From Pseudomonas sp. K2I15 (lineage in GTDB: Bacteria > Pseudomonadota > Gammaproteobacteria > Pseudomonadales > Pseudomonadaceae): a stretch of 64,000 nucleotides of DNA. Shown here in pieces: positions 1-12,375 of this stretch. The stretch is from assembly GCF_002204795.1 (NCBI RefSeq), contig NZ_NIXO01000030.1, positions 1 to 64,000 of the forward strand, written 5' to 3'. The notes under the pieces were generated by a model. That model worked only from the letters and a program-made list of their open reading frames with translations, had not been told where the DNA came from and ran no database searches. The translations under genes and the position numbers were made by a program. Positions within the stretch are counted from its first letter, which is position 1, and every line of letters begins with the position of its first letter.

Positions 1-29
1 GTGCCAGATTTATTGGCTGATACACCGCA

Positions 30-54
30 TTCGCGAGCAAGCCCGCTCCCACAG
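30..54. repeat. Single REP-like repeat unit
   Basis: A copy of the element that ends in GCAAGCCCGCTCCCACA, the same right arm as the paired repeat at 8182-8272. The matching left arm would lie before the window. Bases 1-68 hold nothing else; the regulator gene ends at 69. Confidence 0.7.
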
Positions 55-68
55 TTTTGACTGTGTTC

Positions 69-1901
69 TTACAGCGAATCCTCGTTTTGCCGCAGGCGTT
101 TGTAGAGGGTATTGCGGCTAACCCCTAACTCCCGGGCCAGATGCGAGATATTGCCGCCCGCTGCTTTCAACCGCTGGGCCAGGTCCATGCTGTCATCCAG
201 CCTGTCGCCGGCAGGCTCTGGCACCAGCCCATTCAAATCCACAAAAAAATCATCCGGCAAGTGCTCCACCCGAATCGGCTGCTCTTGCGCCATTGCCAAC
301 GCCACCTGCAACACGCTGCTCACCTGGCGCAAATTCCCCGGCCACGGATGCTGTTCAAACAATGCGAGCACCTCGTTACTTAACCCCGCCCACTGCGTCG
401 GCTCGCGGTGCTGTTGCCACAGCTGCTTGAACAACGCCTGTTTATCCGTGCGCTCCCGAAGCGGCGGCAGTTCCAGCGTCAGGCCACCGATGCGGTAATA
501 CAAGTCTTCGCGAAAACGCCCGATCTGCACCTGTTCGCGCAGCAGGCGGTTGGTGGCAGAGATGATCCGCAAATCCACCGGGAACAACTCGCTGCTGCCT
601 ACGGGCTGCACACACCGTTCCTGCAACACCCGCAGCAGCCGGGCTTGGGTCGGCAGCGGCATATCGCCGATCTCGTCGAGAAACAACGTGCCTTTATCCG
701 CCTTGCGTATCAGCCCGATGCTGCCTTTCTGGTTCGCGCCGGTGAACGCGCCTTTTTCGTAGCCGAACAGCTCCGACTCCACCAGGTCGGCGGGGATCGC
801 CGCGCAGTTGACCGCGATAAACGCTTGTTGGCTGCGGGAGCTGGCCTGGTGCAGGGCTTTGACGAACACTTCCTTGCCCACGCCGGTTTCGCCGTGGATC
901 AGCAACGGGATGTCCTTTTCCAGCAGTCGCTCGGCCTGGCGTACTGCTTTTTCCACGCGGGCGTCGCCAAAGTGCAGGGTCTTGAGGCTGATGGCCGTAG
1001 GGGCGGGCTCGCTGGCTTTTTTGGGTTCCACAAACACGCGGGCCTGCACCGGCGCCTGCTTAGGGCGTTTCAGCAGGCATTGGAATCGGTTGCGCCCGGC
1101 GGCTTGCAGCGAGAAGGGCAGGCCTTCAGGCTGGTTGAGCAGTTCCAGCAGCGAGACTTTGAACAGGCTATCGATCAGTACCCGAGACAGGCTGATACCC
1201 AGCAGGTTGTCCGCACGACGGTTGGCCGACAGCACCTGGCCGCTCTCATCAAAGATCAGCAACCCCGCCCACTGGCTATCAAGGTTGTTCAACCCCGTAT
1301 TGAACGTCAGCTGGAAATGCTCACCACGAAACAGGTTGAGGATCAGCCGGTTCTCCACGGTCTGGCTCATCATCTTGACCATGCCCAGGGTGTGGGAGGG
1401 CGGCAGGTAGCTGTCGCTGGACACATCCAGCACCGCGATGATCTCCCGCTGCGCATCGAAGATCGGCGCCGCCGAGCCGGTCATGAAGCGGTTGGCCTTG
1501 AGGAAGTGTTCGTCGTGTTCGATATGCACTGCCTGGGCACAGGCCAGGGCGGTGCCAATGGCGTTGGTGCCGCTTGCGCGTTCCATCCAACTGGCGCCGG
1601 GGCTGAAGCCACGGGCCAGCTTGGGTTCGATAAAGCGTTGGGTGCCCCACGAGGTCAGCACCTGGCCCTGATTGTCAGCGAGCATGATCAGGCAGTTGGA
1701 ATTGCTCAGGATATTTTCGTAGTAGGGCAGCACTTCCTGGTGGGTGGTCTGCACGAGGGAATGCTGGCTCTCCAGCAATTGGCTGACACCGTCTGCGGGC
1801 AGTTGATCGAAACTCGGCGTGCTCTGGTGATCCAGGCCATAGGCCCGGCAGCGGCGCCAGGAGTCCTGGATGATGGCATCGTGCGCCAGCGGTGTGCTCA
1901 T
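69..1901 (-). CDS. Sigma-54-dependent Fis-family activator (AcoR-like)
   Basis: Enhancer-binding activator that drives RNA polymerase-sigma-54 in the cytoplasm. The 610-residue protein has an N-terminal GAF-like sensor region (about 60-190), a PAS-like stretch (about 205-255), an AAA+ domain with Walker A GETGVGKE (337-344) and the sigma-54 contact loop GAFTGA (384-389), and a Fis-type helix-turn-helix at the C-terminus (about 570-605). Length and order match AcoR-type regulators. It is divergent from the ABC uptake operon starting at 2233, whose upstream DNA has a sigma-54 promoter and a repeat array, so that operon is its likely target (inference). The effector is unknown; glycerol or a related polyol is plausible from the operon. 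Confidence 0.92.
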   Translation of the reverse strand: MSTPLAHDAIIQDSWRRCRAYGLDHQSTPSFDQLPADGVSQLLESQHSLVQTTHQEVLPYYENILSNSNCLIMLADNQGQVLTSWGTQRFIEPKLARGFSPGASWMERASGTNAIGTALACAQAVHIEHDEHFLKANRFMTGSAAPIFDAQREIIAVLDVSSDSYLPPSHTLGMVKMMSQTVENRLILNLFRGEHFQLTFNTGLNNLDSQWAGLLIFDESGQVLSANRRADNLLGISLSRVLIDSLFKVSLLELLNQPEGLPFSLQAAGRNRFQCLLKRPKQAPVQARVFVEPKKASEPAPTAISLKTLHFGDARVEKAVRQAERLLEKDIPLLIHGETGVGKEVFVKALHQASSRSQQAFIAVNCAAIPADLVESELFGYEKGAFTGANQKGSIGLIRKADKGTLFLDEIGDMPLPTQARLLRVLQERCVQPVGSSELFPVDLRIISATNRLLREQVQIGRFREDLYYRIGGLTLELPPLRERTDKQALFKQLWQQHREPTQWAGLSNEVLALFEQHPWPGNLRQVSSVLQVALAMAQEQPIRVEHLPDDFFVDLNGLVPEPAGDRLDDSMDLAQRLKAAGGNISHLARELGVSRNTLYKRLRQNEDSL

Positions 1902-1943
1902 GGCGGTGACCCTGTTTTATTGTTGTTCTGGGCTCTATCTCTA

Positions 1944-2043
1944 TGTAGGAGCGAGCTTGCTCGCGAAAAACTTCAGGACGCCGCGTTCATGCCGGATGAG
2001 CGCGTTATCGTTGACGTTCTTCGCGAGCAAGCTCGCTCCTGCA
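1944..2043. repeat. Paired inverted REP element (REPIN-like)
   Basis: TGTAGGAGCGAGCTTGCTCGCG on the left is matched by its near reverse complement on the right, about 50 bp apart. It is the same family as 30-54 and 8182-8272 (core GAGCxxGCTTGCTCGCG). It lies between the divergent regulator and the ABC operon, just outside the TGTTCA array. Confidence 0.8.
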
Positions 2044-2049
2044 AAGTGT

Positions 2050-2128
2050 TGTTCAGAACTGTTCATTGTCAACCCGCCAGTTGTTCAGTTGTTCAGGCTG
2101 ACCTGTTCATTTCTGTTCAGAGGTGAAC
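2050..2128. promoter_or_regulatory. TGTTCA repeat array, candidate upstream activator sites
   Basis: TGTTCA occurs six times in the same orientation, starting at 2050, 2060, 2082, 2090, 2104 and 2114, and an inverted TGAAC follows at 2124. The copies fall into three close pairs (8-10 bp apart). The array sits about 50-125 bp upstream of the -24 element, the usual place for enhancer sites of a sigma-54 activator. Binding by the adjacent regulator is inferred. Confidence 0.6.
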
Positions 2129-2171
2129 GGCCTTTTTGCCTAACCCGTTGACCTGTCTGGGTTTTGGGTTT

Positions 2172-2188
2172 TTGGCACGGAACTCGCT
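2172..2188 (+). promoter_or_regulatory. Sigma-54 (-24/-12) promoter of the ABC operon
   Basis: TTGGCACGGAACTCGCT matches the sigma-54 consensus: GG at 2174-2175 and GC at 2186-2187 with the required 10-bp gap. Transcription would start near 2199, leaving a leader of about 34 nt before the ATG at 2233. It agrees with the divergent sigma-54 activator. Confidence 0.8.
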
Positions 2189-2232
2189 CTGTGCTCTTGC
2201 CAGAACTATTCCAATAATAAAAAGGTCGTGTC

Positions 2233-3326
2233 ATGTCATTGACCCTGGAGCACGTCACCCGCGTTGTCGAAGGCCAGACCTGGATCGACGACGCCAACCT
2301 GCGTTTCGAAGCCGGTTCCTTCAATGTATTGCTGGGCCGCACGCTGTCCGGCAAGACCAGCTTGATGCGCCTGATGGCCGGCCTCGACAAGCCCGACAGC
2401 GGGCGCATCCTGATGAACGGCGTCGACGTCACCCAAAAACCGGTGCGCTTGCGCAACGTGTCGATGGTCTATCAGCAGTTCATCAACTACCCGACCATGA
2501 CCGTGTTCGAGAACATCGCCTCGCCGCTGCGCCAGGCGGGTGTGTCTGCCGAGCAGATCCAGAGCAAAGTCCTCGAAACCGCGAAAATGCTGCGTATCGA
2601 GAAATTCCTACAGCGTCACCCCCTGGAGCTCTCCGGCGGCCAGCAGCAACGTACCGCCATGGCCCGGGCGCTGGTCAAGGACGCCGAGCTGATCCTGTTC
2701 GATGAACCCCTGGTGAACCTGGACTACAAACTGCGCGAAGAGCTGCGTCAGGAAATGCGCGAACTGTTCAAGGCGCGCCACACCATCGCCATCTACGCCA
2801 CCACCGAACCCAACGAAGCCCTGGCGCTGGGCGGCACCACCACCATTCTCCATGAGGGCCGGGTGATTCAGAGCGGCAAGGCCGCCGAGGTCTATCACCA
2901 GCCGCAAACCGTGCTGGCCGCCGAATTGTTTTCCGAGCCGCCGATCAACCTGATGCCCGGGCGCATCAGCGGCAATGAAGTGAGCTTCGCCAACTTCGTG
3001 CACTTCCCGTTGAACGTTGACCTGCGGCCCATCGGTGAAGGCGAGTTCCGCTTCGGCGTGCGCCCCAGCCATATCAGCCTGGTGCCGAGCAACGACGATG
3101 ACCTAGAGTTGGCGGTGACCGTGGAAGTTGCCGAGATCAGCGGCTCGGAAACCTTCCTGCACGTGCGCAGCGAACACTTCCTGCTGGTGCTGCATTTGCC
3201 CGGCGTGCACGAGTACGACGTCGACGCGCCGATCCGCATCTATATCCCGACCCACAAATTGTTTGTGTTCGATGGCCAGGGACGGCTGGTGCAGGCCCCC
3301 GGCCGACGTGTCGCGAGGGTTGCCTG

Positions 3327-3327
<1 letters not shown>
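2233..3327 (+). CDS. ABC importer ATPase 1 (GlpS-like)
   Basis: First of two ATPases of a CUT1-type ABC importer resembling the GlpSTPQV glycerol system. The 364 residues comprise a nucleotide-binding domain (about 1-235) and a C-terminal TOBE-like regulatory part. Walker A is GRTLSGKT (35-42), the signature is a canonical LSGGQ (133-137), and Walker B is LILFDEP. The switch histidine is missing: the usual VTHDQ.EA reads ATTEPNEA, with Thr191 in its place. It is the first gene after the sigma-54 promoter, and its stop codon overlaps the start of the second ATPase, so the two are translationally coupled. The glycerol substrate is inferred from family resemblance only. Confidence 0.88.
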
Positions 3328-4420
<1,093 letters not shown>

Positions 4421-4424
<4 letters not shown>

Positions 4425-5287
4425 ACAAGGTGCAGAACAACAAGGCCTGGTGGCTGGTATTGCCGGTGTTCCTGCTAGTGGCCTTCAGCGCGGTGATCCC
4501 GATGATGACCGTGGTCAACTATTCGGTGCAGGACATCTTCGACCAGTCCAGCCGCTACTTTGTCGGCGCCGACTGGTACAAACAGGTGCTGCTGGACCCG
4601 CGCCTGCATGACTCGCTGTTGCGCCAGTTCATCTATTCGGCGTGTGTGCTGTTGATCGAAATACCGCTGGGCATCGCCATCGCTCTGACCATGCCCACCA
4701 AGGGCCGCTGGTCCTCACTGGTGCTGATCGTGATGGCGATTCCGCTGCTGATCCCGTGGAACGTGGTGGGCACCATCTGGCAGATTTTTGGCCGTGCCGA
4801 CATCGGCTTGCTCGGTTCAACGCTCAATGCGATGGGCATCAGCTACAACTACGCGGCCAACACCATGGACGCCTGGGTCACCGTGCTGGTGATGGACGTG
4901 TGGCACTGGACGTCCCTGGTGGCGCTGCTGTGTTTCTCGGGGCTGCGGGCAATCCCGGATGTGTACTACCAGGCGGCTCGGATTGATCGGGCCTCCAGCT
5001 GGGCGGTATTCCGACATATCCAGTTGCCGAAGCTGAAAAGCGTGCTGTTGATCGCGGTGATGCTGCGCTTCATGGACAGTTTCATGATCTACACCGAACC
5101 GTTTGTGCTGACGGGCGGTGGTCCGGGGAATGCCACTACCTTCCTCAGCCAGACCCTTACCCAGATGGCCGTAGGCCAATTCGACCTGGGCCCGGCGGCG
5201 GCATTCTCGTTGGTGTACTTCCTGATCATCCTGTTGGTGTCCTGGCTGTTCTACACCGCCATGACCCACTCCGACGCCAACCGCTGA
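4421..5287 (+). CDS. ABC importer permease 1 (GlpP-like)
   Basis: Inner-membrane permease of the same importer, 288 residues with about six hydrophobic helices starting at residue 10. The cytoplasmic coupling helix typical of binding-protein-dependent permeases is visible (YYQAARIDRASSWAVFRHI, the EAA-like loop near residue 190). ATG overlaps the stop of ATPase 2 (ATGA). It pairs with the next gene to form the channel. Confidence 0.9.
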
Positions 5288-5297
5288 GGCCGCCAAC

Positions 5298-6098
<801 letters not shown>

Positions 6099-6105
6099 GG
6101 AGTCG

Positions 6106-6381
6106 ATGATGGAATGGATGGCCTGGACCACCCCGACTGCACTGTTCTTTATCGCGATCGGCCTGCTGCTGGCGGGCATGACAACTTGGGAATTGCGCTC
6201 GCCGAGTATCCCCCGGCGCGGCTTGTTACCGATCAGCACCACCCGTGGTGATCGCTTGTTTATCGGTCTTCTCGGCAGCGCCTACCTGCATTTGTTGGTG
6301 ATCGGCGTAACCGGCTGGAGCATCTGGGTGGCGTCCGCGCTGTCTGTGGTGTGGCTGTTGTCTGTGATGCGCTGGGGCTAG
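6106..6381 (+). CDS. DUF2160 small membrane protein
   Basis: A 91-residue protein with two to three hydrophobic segments. The start was set at 6106 because GAGGAG lies just upstream; upstream in-frame codons belong to the permease region. A DUF2160 protein is a known companion of GlpSTPQV-like operons, but its role in transport is not established. It lies between permease 2 and the binding protein. Confidence 0.8.
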   Translation: MMEWMAWTTPTALFFIAIGLLLAGMTTWELRSPSIPRRGLLPISTTRGDRLFIGLLGSAYLHLLVIGVTGWSIWVASALSVVWLLSVMRWG

Positions 6382-6416
6382 TTGCCCCTTTTGAACCCCA
6401 AAACCAGGAGGTCTCT

Positions 6417-8159
<1,743 letters not shown>

Positions 8160-8181
8160 TCCAGACGCAGCAAATCAAACA

Positions 8182-8272
8182 TGTGGGAGCGGGCTTGCTC
8201 GCGAAACCGGAGGATCAGTTAGCAGATAGGTGACTGACAGACCGCGTTCGCGAGCAAGCCCGCTCCCACATT
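8182..8272. repeat. Paired inverted REP element (REPIN-like)
   Basis: TGTGGGAGCGGGCTTGCTCG and its reverse complement are separated by about 45 bp of unrelated sequence. It lies between the convergent binding-protein gene and DUF3077-like gene, where it may also stop transcription. Confidence 0.8.
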
Positions 8273-8293
8273 AGGTTTTCGGTGTTTTCGAAT

Positions 8294-8599
8294 TTAGTGT
8301 GGTTTCAGACAATCCAGCGCCTGATCAGCCAAGGTTCGAGCCATCTCGATGAGGTGCACGGTAGAGTGCGCCATATCGCGGCTTTCCCCAGTTGCGCTCT
8401 GCGCTGAACCTCCTGCCGTTGCGGCTGCACAGCGTAGTAACTCAGAGATTTGGGCGATTGCGTCTTCAAAGCTGACGTCTTGGTGAACGGTGAATATTGG
8501 ATGAGAGAGGGGGTCGGGTTTTACGTAGTGACTTAAAGCGCGATCAAAGGCTTCGCGGTCTCGGGTGGAACGAGGTGGGTCTGGAACGATCTTGTCCAT
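8294..8599 (-). CDS. DUF3077/DUF6124-like small protein
   Basis: A 101-residue protein opening with DKIVPDPP and holding the central ISELLRCAAATA segment and a C-terminal helix, a pattern I recall from DUF3077/DUF6124 proteins that occur in many copies in Pseudomonas. No signal peptide or catalytic motif is seen. Function unknown. The ATG at 8599 was chosen over one 33 bp upstream because AGGAG sits 7 nt before it. Confidence 0.75.
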   Translation of the reverse strand: MDKIVPDPPRSTRDREAFDRALSHYVKPDPLSHPIFTVHQDVSFEDAIAQISELLRCAAATAGGSAQSATGESRDMAHSTVHLIEMARTLADQALDCLKPH

Positions 8600-9145
8600 G
8601 CATAAGCTCCTACTGAGTGGGATCCACATCATGTCGTTTCCACACGACAGGGGGTGGCAGCTATACGCGGGGTGGAAAACCGGACAGTAGGACCCGGCCA
8701 GACCGAAGTCTGCCCACGTACAGCCGCCATAGAGCGCTGACGAAAAAACGCCGACGACGATTATGGTGCTGACGCTTGGCGCCCACTGAATTTCCAGGTT
8801 TCCACACCCGATCGCTGATGTGCAGCGACGGAGCGAAGACTAGCCAGTGGTTCCAGTAGGCACAAGGCCGAAAGATTCTCTAGGAAACGTCCCGCAAGTT
8901 AAAGCGATTTGCCTTGCTGGCCTTTAACAATCTGTGACGGCTATGCATACGGTTGTGAAAACTGCATTACCTGACGGATCCTCATTTTTCAAGCAAACCG
9001 CAGGACTTCATGACCGCCTCAATGTAAGCTTATGTCCTAATCAATATTTTCAAACTCGTATTTTCCGCAGCCCTCAAAGCGAACGTTTTTTTCAGCAAAG
9101 CTGGGGTTCCCGAGGTAAAAGTGCGGCAACGTCAGAGGATCCAGC
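8600..9145. other. Gene-poor stretch before the ATPase/nuclease pair
   Basis: No convincing gene. TTTCCACAC occurs at 8637-8645 and 8799-8807, the first inside a short palindrome (TGTCG...CGACA). On the minus strand an Arg-rich 48-codon frame (8661-8807, GTG start) has no ribosome binding site. From about 8890 rightward the sequence becomes A+T-richer, leading into the gene pair. The plus-strand frame 8934-9152 has no recognisable features. Confidence 0.5.
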
Positions 9146-10198
9146 ATGCTGAAAAGCGCCAACATTAAGAATTTTGGGCCACTGCCCAACACTGAGTTTC
9201 GTTTTGCCGCCGGGCTGAACGTTGTGATTGGTGAGAATGGTTGCGGAAAAAGTCAGTTGTTGAAGCTTTTGTATACGCTGCTCAAAGTACAGGCTGACGG
9301 TAAAGAGTTAAATAAAACTACACTTCAGAAAACTTATGCCGACAAATTGATAGGGGTTTTTCGACCGGACAGCCTAGGGCGTTTGGTTACACGTGGCCGA
9401 GGCCGCGTAAAGTGTGAAATTGCATTAGCGATGGAGGCGCGTAGCGCAGATTTGGCAATTAGTTTTGCTTCGCAGGCGACCACATCAGTTCAAATTGATA
9501 AATTACCGGCAACAAGTCTTGAAAAGTCGCCTGTGTATCTTCCCACTCGGGAGTTGGTAACGCTTTCTCCCTGGTTCGTTCCTCTTTATGATAATTATCA
9601 CATTGAGTTTGAGGAAAGCTGGAGAGATACAGTCTCATTGCTGGGTAATCCAGCGCTTAAAGGCCCTCGTGAAAAAATAGTAGCCGCAATGGTCAATCCT
9701 TTAGAGGTGGCGCTAGGAGGGCGAGTTATCGTCGATCCCGGCACTGGGCGTTTTTATTTGCAAATGCCGGGTGAGGGGAAAATGGAAATGCCACTGGTCG
9801 CAGAAGGTCTGCGTAAAGTGGCTATGATTGCTCGCTTGATCAGCACCGGAACCCTGTTGGAACAAGGTTATTTGTTCTGGGATGAGCCAGAGACCAATCT
9901 CAATCCAAAGCTAATAAAGCTAATTGCTCTCAGCGTTATGAATCTCTGCAAGCAAGGCATACAGGTCTTTATCGCCAGCCATTCCCTATTTTTGTTACGC
10001 GAGTTGGAGATGATCGCGGAACAGCCTGAGTTCAAATCTGTTGAGCAGCGTTATTTTTCACTTAAGTCAGGAGAGGATGGCGTTGAGTTAGAGTCAGGCG
10101 ACAGTGTAGAGGACCTTGCTACATTGGTTTTGTTGGATGAAGAACTCAAGCAGTCGGACCGGTTCATCGGTTTGGAGAGTAAAAATGGCCGTGATTGA
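9146..10198 (+). CDS. AAA/ABC-type ATPase (SMC/OLD-like), putative defence protein
   Basis: A 350-residue ATPase of the AAA_15/AAA_21 type, related to OLD and SMC heads. It starts MLKSANIKNFGPL and has Walker A GENGCGKSQ (29-37), an ABC-like signature region (LVAEGLRKVAMIARL, about 214-228), Walker B LFWDEPETNLNP (about 243-254), and the switch motif ASHS (about 278). No TOPRIM or long coiled coil follows, unlike OLD or GajA. It overlaps the next gene by 14 bp, so the two are made together. Its DNA is richer in A+T than the flanking operons, which suggests transfer. The defence role is inferred from architecture. Confidence 0.82.
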   Translation: MLKSANIKNFGPLPNTEFRFAAGLNVVIGENGCGKSQLLKLLYTLLKVQADGKELNKTTLQKTYADKLIGVFRPDSLGRLVTRGRGRVKCEIALAMEARSADLAISFASQATTSVQIDKLPATSLEKSPVYLPTRELVTLSPWFVPLYDNYHIEFEESWRDTVSLLGNPALKGPREKIVAAMVNPLEVALGGRVIVDPGTGRFYLQMPGEGKMEMPLVAEGLRKVAMIARLISTGTLLEQGYLFWDEPETNLNPKLIKLIALSVMNLCKQGIQVFIASHSLFLLRELEMIAEQPEFKSVEQRYFSLKSGEDGVELESGDSVEDLATLVLLDEELKQSDRFIGLESKNGRD

Positions 10199-10706
10199 GC
10201 AAACGATTCAAGAAGGGCTACTCACTTTCGACTTTCCTCTTGGAGCGCTTTCCAGTAAGTATGATGAGTGGGCTCATTATCGACGCCAGTTTAATAAGTC
10301 GTTTGGCGGTACCAAAGCGGTCGACATTATATTTGCAGATAACGCGGTCGGCTGGCTTATTGAAATCAAAGACTATCGAGCGCACAGCCGTACCAAAGCG
10401 ATTGATTTGGCCGATGAGATTGCAGCGAAGGTTCGGGATACTCTTGCGGGGCTGGTCTCAGCCAATATCAGCGCGAATGATGCTGATGAAAAAAATTTGG
10501 CTAGTCGTCTTTTGCTCTGTACCCGCTTACGCGTTGTATTGCACATTGAGCAACCAGCAACACAGTCGAAGTTGAGGCCCACAGCGATTGACCCTGCGGC
10601 TGTTTTACACAAACTTAAGGGGCGCGTAAAAAGCGTAGATCCATACCCATGCGTAGTTGACCAAAACAGCCTTAAGAATGCCATGAGTTGGACAGTCCAA
10701 GGGTAG
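10185..10706 (+). CDS. PD-(D/E)xK nuclease-like partner protein
   Basis: A 173-residue protein. Residues 45-65 read as a restriction-type nuclease core: VD47 followed, 12 residues later, by E60-I-K62 (LIEIKDYR), the D...ExK pattern of PD-(D/E)xK enzymes. The rest is not recognised. The ATG at 10185 lies inside the end of the ATPase gene and was chosen because upstream in-frame codons overlap the ATPase coding. Context suggests an ATPase-gated nuclease. It could instead be an inactive relative; the fold needs structural comparison. Confidence 0.65.
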   Translation: MAVIEQTIQEGLLTFDFPLGALSSKYDEWAHYRRQFNKSFGGTKAVDIIFADNAVGWLIEIKDYRAHSRTKAIDLADEIAAKVRDTLAGLVSANISANDADEKNLASRLLLCTRLRVVLHIEQPATQSKLRPTAIDPAAVLHKLKGRVKSVDPYPCVVDQNSLKNAMSWTVQG

Positions 10707-10714
10707 GGGTTAGC

Positions 10715-10740
10715 AAGTAGCCTGAGCTACCAGGCTACTT
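10715..10740. terminator. Hairpin between the nuclease-like gene and batD
   Basis: AAGTAGCCTG and CAGGCTACTT form a perfect 10-bp stem around a 6-nt loop. There is no T-run on either side, so it is a possible bidirectional stop or mRNA-end hairpin for the convergent genes. It overlaps the batD stop codon. Confidence 0.5.
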
Positions 10741-12375
10741 GGGATACAACGGCGGCAAGCTGGTGCTGTCCCCCGCAGGGTCCTGCTCGCGCTCCGCCAT
10801 CGGAATCGCCTTCACCGCTCGCCACAATTCCTCTCCCTGCCAATACTGCCCACTCTCGCTGTACAGCGCGCCGTTCAACCCATCCAACGCATCCGACAGC
10901 GGCACAAACCGCGCGGCCATATCGGCCAGCGTCTCCGGCTGTTGCCGTGCCCAGGCATCCAGCGCCTGGCGTGTGGCCTGTGGGTCGTTGGCCTGGCTCG
11001 CGCGCTTGAGGTCGTCCAGTAACGTACGCGGGCTCGGGCCGGTTTGCGCGGCACGCAGGATCGCCGGCTGCCAGCGCGCACGCCACCACAAGCCGAAGCC
11101 CAGCAGGGTGGTGCAGGCCAGGATCAGGCTGGTCAGTTGCCAGATCCACAGGCTGTCGTTGTCGGGCGCGGTGATCACGGTCGGGCTGGCCGGCGTGTCT
11201 ACGATCAGGCTCGGGTTGGTTGCCACTTGCAGGGTGCGGGCCGGCAGGCTGGTGCGTTCCAGGTGGTCTTCGTGGGTGTTCCACCACACCACTTCCACCG
11301 CCGGTAGTTCGAGCGCACCCACACGGTTGGGCACCAGCGCCTCGCGGTCTTCACGGCTGCCGATCAGGCCACGGTCGTTGTTCTGGTTGCCCAGCACCGG
11401 CTGGTCCGGGTAACGGCGCAGGCCCGGGATGTCGCTCAGCGCGAGCGGCGGCAGTTGTGCGCCGGCCAGGCCTTCGGTTTTCAAGGTCAGGCTGCGGGTC
11501 AGGGAGTCGCCGACCTGCACGTGATCCGGCTCGGGGTTCCAGCTTTCAGTGAGGGTCAGGCTGCGTGCCGGTAACCAGGCGGCGTCTGCCGGGTACAGCG
11601 CAGGCTTGGCCTTGACGTTCAGCGACAGCTCCGGTGAGCTGACGTGGATCAGCTTGCCGGGTTTGGAGCCTTGCGGGTTGTTGTCCTGGGCGGGCCGTGG
11701 CTCTACCAGGGTGGCGCTGAAAACCTGCGCCGGGATCGTCAACGTACCGCTGTGCTGCGGGTAGATCGCATAGCGGGTTTCGATCACGCCATGGCGGATG
11801 CCGTTGATGACTTTTTCGTAGGTGCGCGACTCACCCAGTTGTTCGATGCGTGTATCGGCGATCTGCAACGGGGTGAGGCTGCTGTCGTCGTACAGTGACA
11901 CCGAGTGGTAGACGCGCACCGTCAGCAGTGCCTGGGCCTGGACGTAAACGCTATCTTGATCAAGGTTGGTTTCGATAAACACCGGAGCCAGTTGGGTCTC
12001 GGTGTTCTGGCTGACGGTTTCCACCACTTGCAGGCTGATCGGCTGGGTCTTGAGTTCGCCGATCTGCAACGGCGGAATCACTACGGTGCCGTTCTCTTTG
12101 GGCAGCAGGGTGATGATCCAACGGGTGGTGGCATGGTTGTCGCCGGCCAGGGTGGTGAGCTGGTTGATCTGGCGGGTGCCGCTCACTTCAAACAGCGGGT
12201 CCAGGGGCGCCAGGTCCGGTTTGCCGAACAGCGTGACGTCGTTGGACTCCACCGTCAGCTCCACCGTCTCCCCGGAATTGATGCGGCTGCGGTCGACACT
12301 GGCCACCAGGCCAGCTGCCTGGGCCTGGCTGGCCCACAACGCGAGGGTGAGAAGAAGGGCGGTGCAGCGGTTCAT
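10735..12375 (-). CDS. batD: BatD-like protein
   Basis: Last gene of the MoxR/Bat operon, 546 residues. A signal peptide (MNRCTALLLTLALWASQAQA) precedes a long extracytoplasmic region of beta-rich BatD repeats. A single membrane anchor near residue 410 (WIWQLTSLILACTTLLGFGLWW) is followed by a short cytoplasmic tail. BatD proteins are linked to stress tolerance and envelope complexes, but their molecular role is not settled. It overlaps the upstream VWA/TPR gene by 4 bp. Confidence 0.85.
   Translation of the reverse strand: MNRCTALLLTLALWASQAQAAGLVASVDRSRINSGETVELTVESNDVTLFGKPDLAPLDPLFEVSGTRQINQLTTLAGDNHATTRWIITLLPKENGTVVIPPLQIGELKTQPISLQVVETVSQNTETQLAPVFIETNLDQDSVYVQAQALLTVRVYHSVSLYDDSSLTPLQIADTRIEQLGESRTYEKVINGIRHGVIETRYAIYPQHSGTLTIPAQVFSATLVEPRPAQDNNPQGSKPGKLIHVSSPELSLNVKAKPALYPADAAWLPARSLTLTESWNPEPDHVQVGDSLTRSLTLKTEGLAGAQLPPLALSDIPGLRRYPDQPVLGNQNNDRGLIGSREDREALVPNRVGALELPAVEVVWWNTHEDHLERTSLPARTLQVATNPSLIVDTPASPTVITAPDNDSLWIWQLTSLILACTTLLGFGLWWRARWQPAILRAAQTGPSPRTLLDDLKRASQANDPQATRQALDAWARQQPETLADMAARFVPLSDALDGLNGALYSESGQYWQGEELWRAVKAIPMAEREQDPAGDSTSLPPLYPK

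Noticed and set aside
8934..9152. 72-codon frame just before the ATPase gene
   Set aside because: No ribosome binding site, no recognisable sequence, and it overlaps the ATPase start.
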